DNA from: JBBDRW01 sp040905265
GTDB lineage: Bacteria; Bacteroidota; Rhodothermia; Balneolales; Balneolaceae
DNA: 13,971 bases
Reading direction: 5' to 3'
Assembly (NCBI GenBank): GCA_040905265.1
Contig: JBBDRW010000002.1
Location: 1-13,971, forward strand
Under the pieces are notes generated by a model that did no database searches, had not been told where the DNA came from, and saw nothing but the letters and a program-made list of their open reading frames with translations. Shown here in pieces: positions 13,575 through 13,971 of this stretch. The position numbers and the translations under genes were made by a program. How positions within the stretch are numbered: the first letter of the stretch is position 1; every line of letters starts with the position of its first letter.

Positions 13575-13847
13575 ATGACACGTAAAAAACTAAGTTGTCT
13601 TATCACGAAAAATAATGTACTTAATCGAAATGAGATGAAACAAATAATGGCCGGTGCCGGTTGTTGTCCTAGCTCGGGTTATCATCTTGCAAGTTGTTTG
13701 ACTTGTAGTACTGATGATGGTTGGGTGTCATATTGCCGAAATGATCAACCTACCCAAGCAAACGCTGATTCAATCTGTGCCTGTGTCTTTCCAAATGGCT
13801 ATAATCATGCTTGGTTTGAATCGGGTTGTGGACTATGTGGTGGTTGA
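13575..13847 (+). CDS. Double-glycine leader peptide 2 (candidate RiPP precursor)
   Basis: A 90-aa peptide whose first 27 residues align without gaps to precursor 1: MTRKKL, then N-V-L-x-R-x-E-M-K-x-I-M-A-G. The ribosome site GGTGA is 7 nt before the ATG. The core (28-90) is unrelated to that of precursor 1 and carries nine cysteines (30, 31, 41, 44, 54, 68, 70, 85, 88), including CC, CxxC and CxC pairs, and ends in CGG. Another Cys (8) is in the leader. It follows the VKOR fusion gene and probably shares its transcript, which fits oxidative folding of the core. Confidence 0.85.
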   Translation: MTRKKLSCLITKNNVLNRNEMKQIMAGAGCCPSSGYHLASCLTCSTDDGWVSYCRNDQPTQANADSICACVFPNGYNHAWFESGCGLCGG

Positions 13848-13934
13848 TTATGCTAATTGAAAACTTTTTGAAAGAATAGGAGTCTAATCAAAGAATTTCC
13901 CGATGACTTTGCCTTAGGGTAAAGAGGAAAGTTT

Positions 13935-13951
13935 GAAAACCTTAGGTTTTC
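13935..13951 (+). terminator. Possible terminator of the VKOR/precursor 2 unit
   Basis: GAAAACCT-T-AGGTTTTC is a perfect inverted repeat ending in TTTTC, 88 bp after the precursor stop. The stem is A/T-rich with only two G-C pairs near the loop, so termination strength is uncertain. A second inverted repeat, ACACTTT-GCA-AAAGTGT (13955-13971), reaches the window edge. Confidence 0.35.
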
Positions 13952-13971
13952 GATACACTTTGCAAAAGTGT

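Noticed and set aside
13848..13934. A further small gene after precursor 2
   Set aside because: Only a 9-codon frame from ATG 13854 region and no second leader-like sequence is present.

Overview
The window looks like a chromosomal piece from the Bacteroidota/Balneolota side of the tree. The support is the TAnnTTTG-type -7 promoter elements, a GG-Bacteroidales style peptide leader, a lipoprotein of the 6-bladed beta-propeller type, a Balneola-like S16 with a long acidic tail, and a short-LID adenylate kinase. No rRNA or tRNA is present, so the placement rests on protein style only.

Left third (1-5722): conserved housekeeping genes. A metalloenzyme of the alkaline phosphatase/iPGM superfamily runs on the + strand. 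It converges on a minus-strand block read right to left as ffh, rpsP, rimM, trmD, rplS, then adk. This is the classic SRP/S16/L19 operon, with a probable promoter and two DnaA-box-like 9-mers in front of ffh.

Middle (5723-9680): an accessory region that looks like a worn insertion zone. It opens with the C-terminal remnant of an AlbA/AAA_4-type ATP-binding protein. Next comes a promoter repeat, a 59-aa double-glycine leader peptide with six core cysteines, and a beta-propeller lipoprotein. A gene fragment and a DUF433/DUF5615 toxin-antitoxin pair follow, bracketed by 45-bp direct repeats. It closes with an AraC-type regulator broken by a nonsense codon and a frame change at an AACC repeat.

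Right third (9686-13971): the core of what appears to be a peptide natural-product (RiPP) system. On the minus strand a LanC-like protein is tightly coupled to a glycosyltransferase with a GT7-like C-terminal motif. Divergent from them is a 549-aa membrane protein that joins a degenerate C39-like domain, a VKOR domain and a thioredoxin/DsbA domain. It is followed by a second double-glycine leader peptide with nine core cysteines.

The two precursor loci share a nearly identical 109-bp promoter repeat, a 58-bp 5'-UTR hairpin element and leader residues, but their core peptides are unrelated. My model is inference: the C39-like domain of the VKOR fusion reads the double-glycine leader and brings Cys-rich peptides to a disulfide-forming enzyme. 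The LanC-like protein and glycosyltransferase add or scaffold further modification. No LanB, radical SAM enzyme or C39 ABC exporter is in the window, so export and leader removal must be encoded elsewhere.
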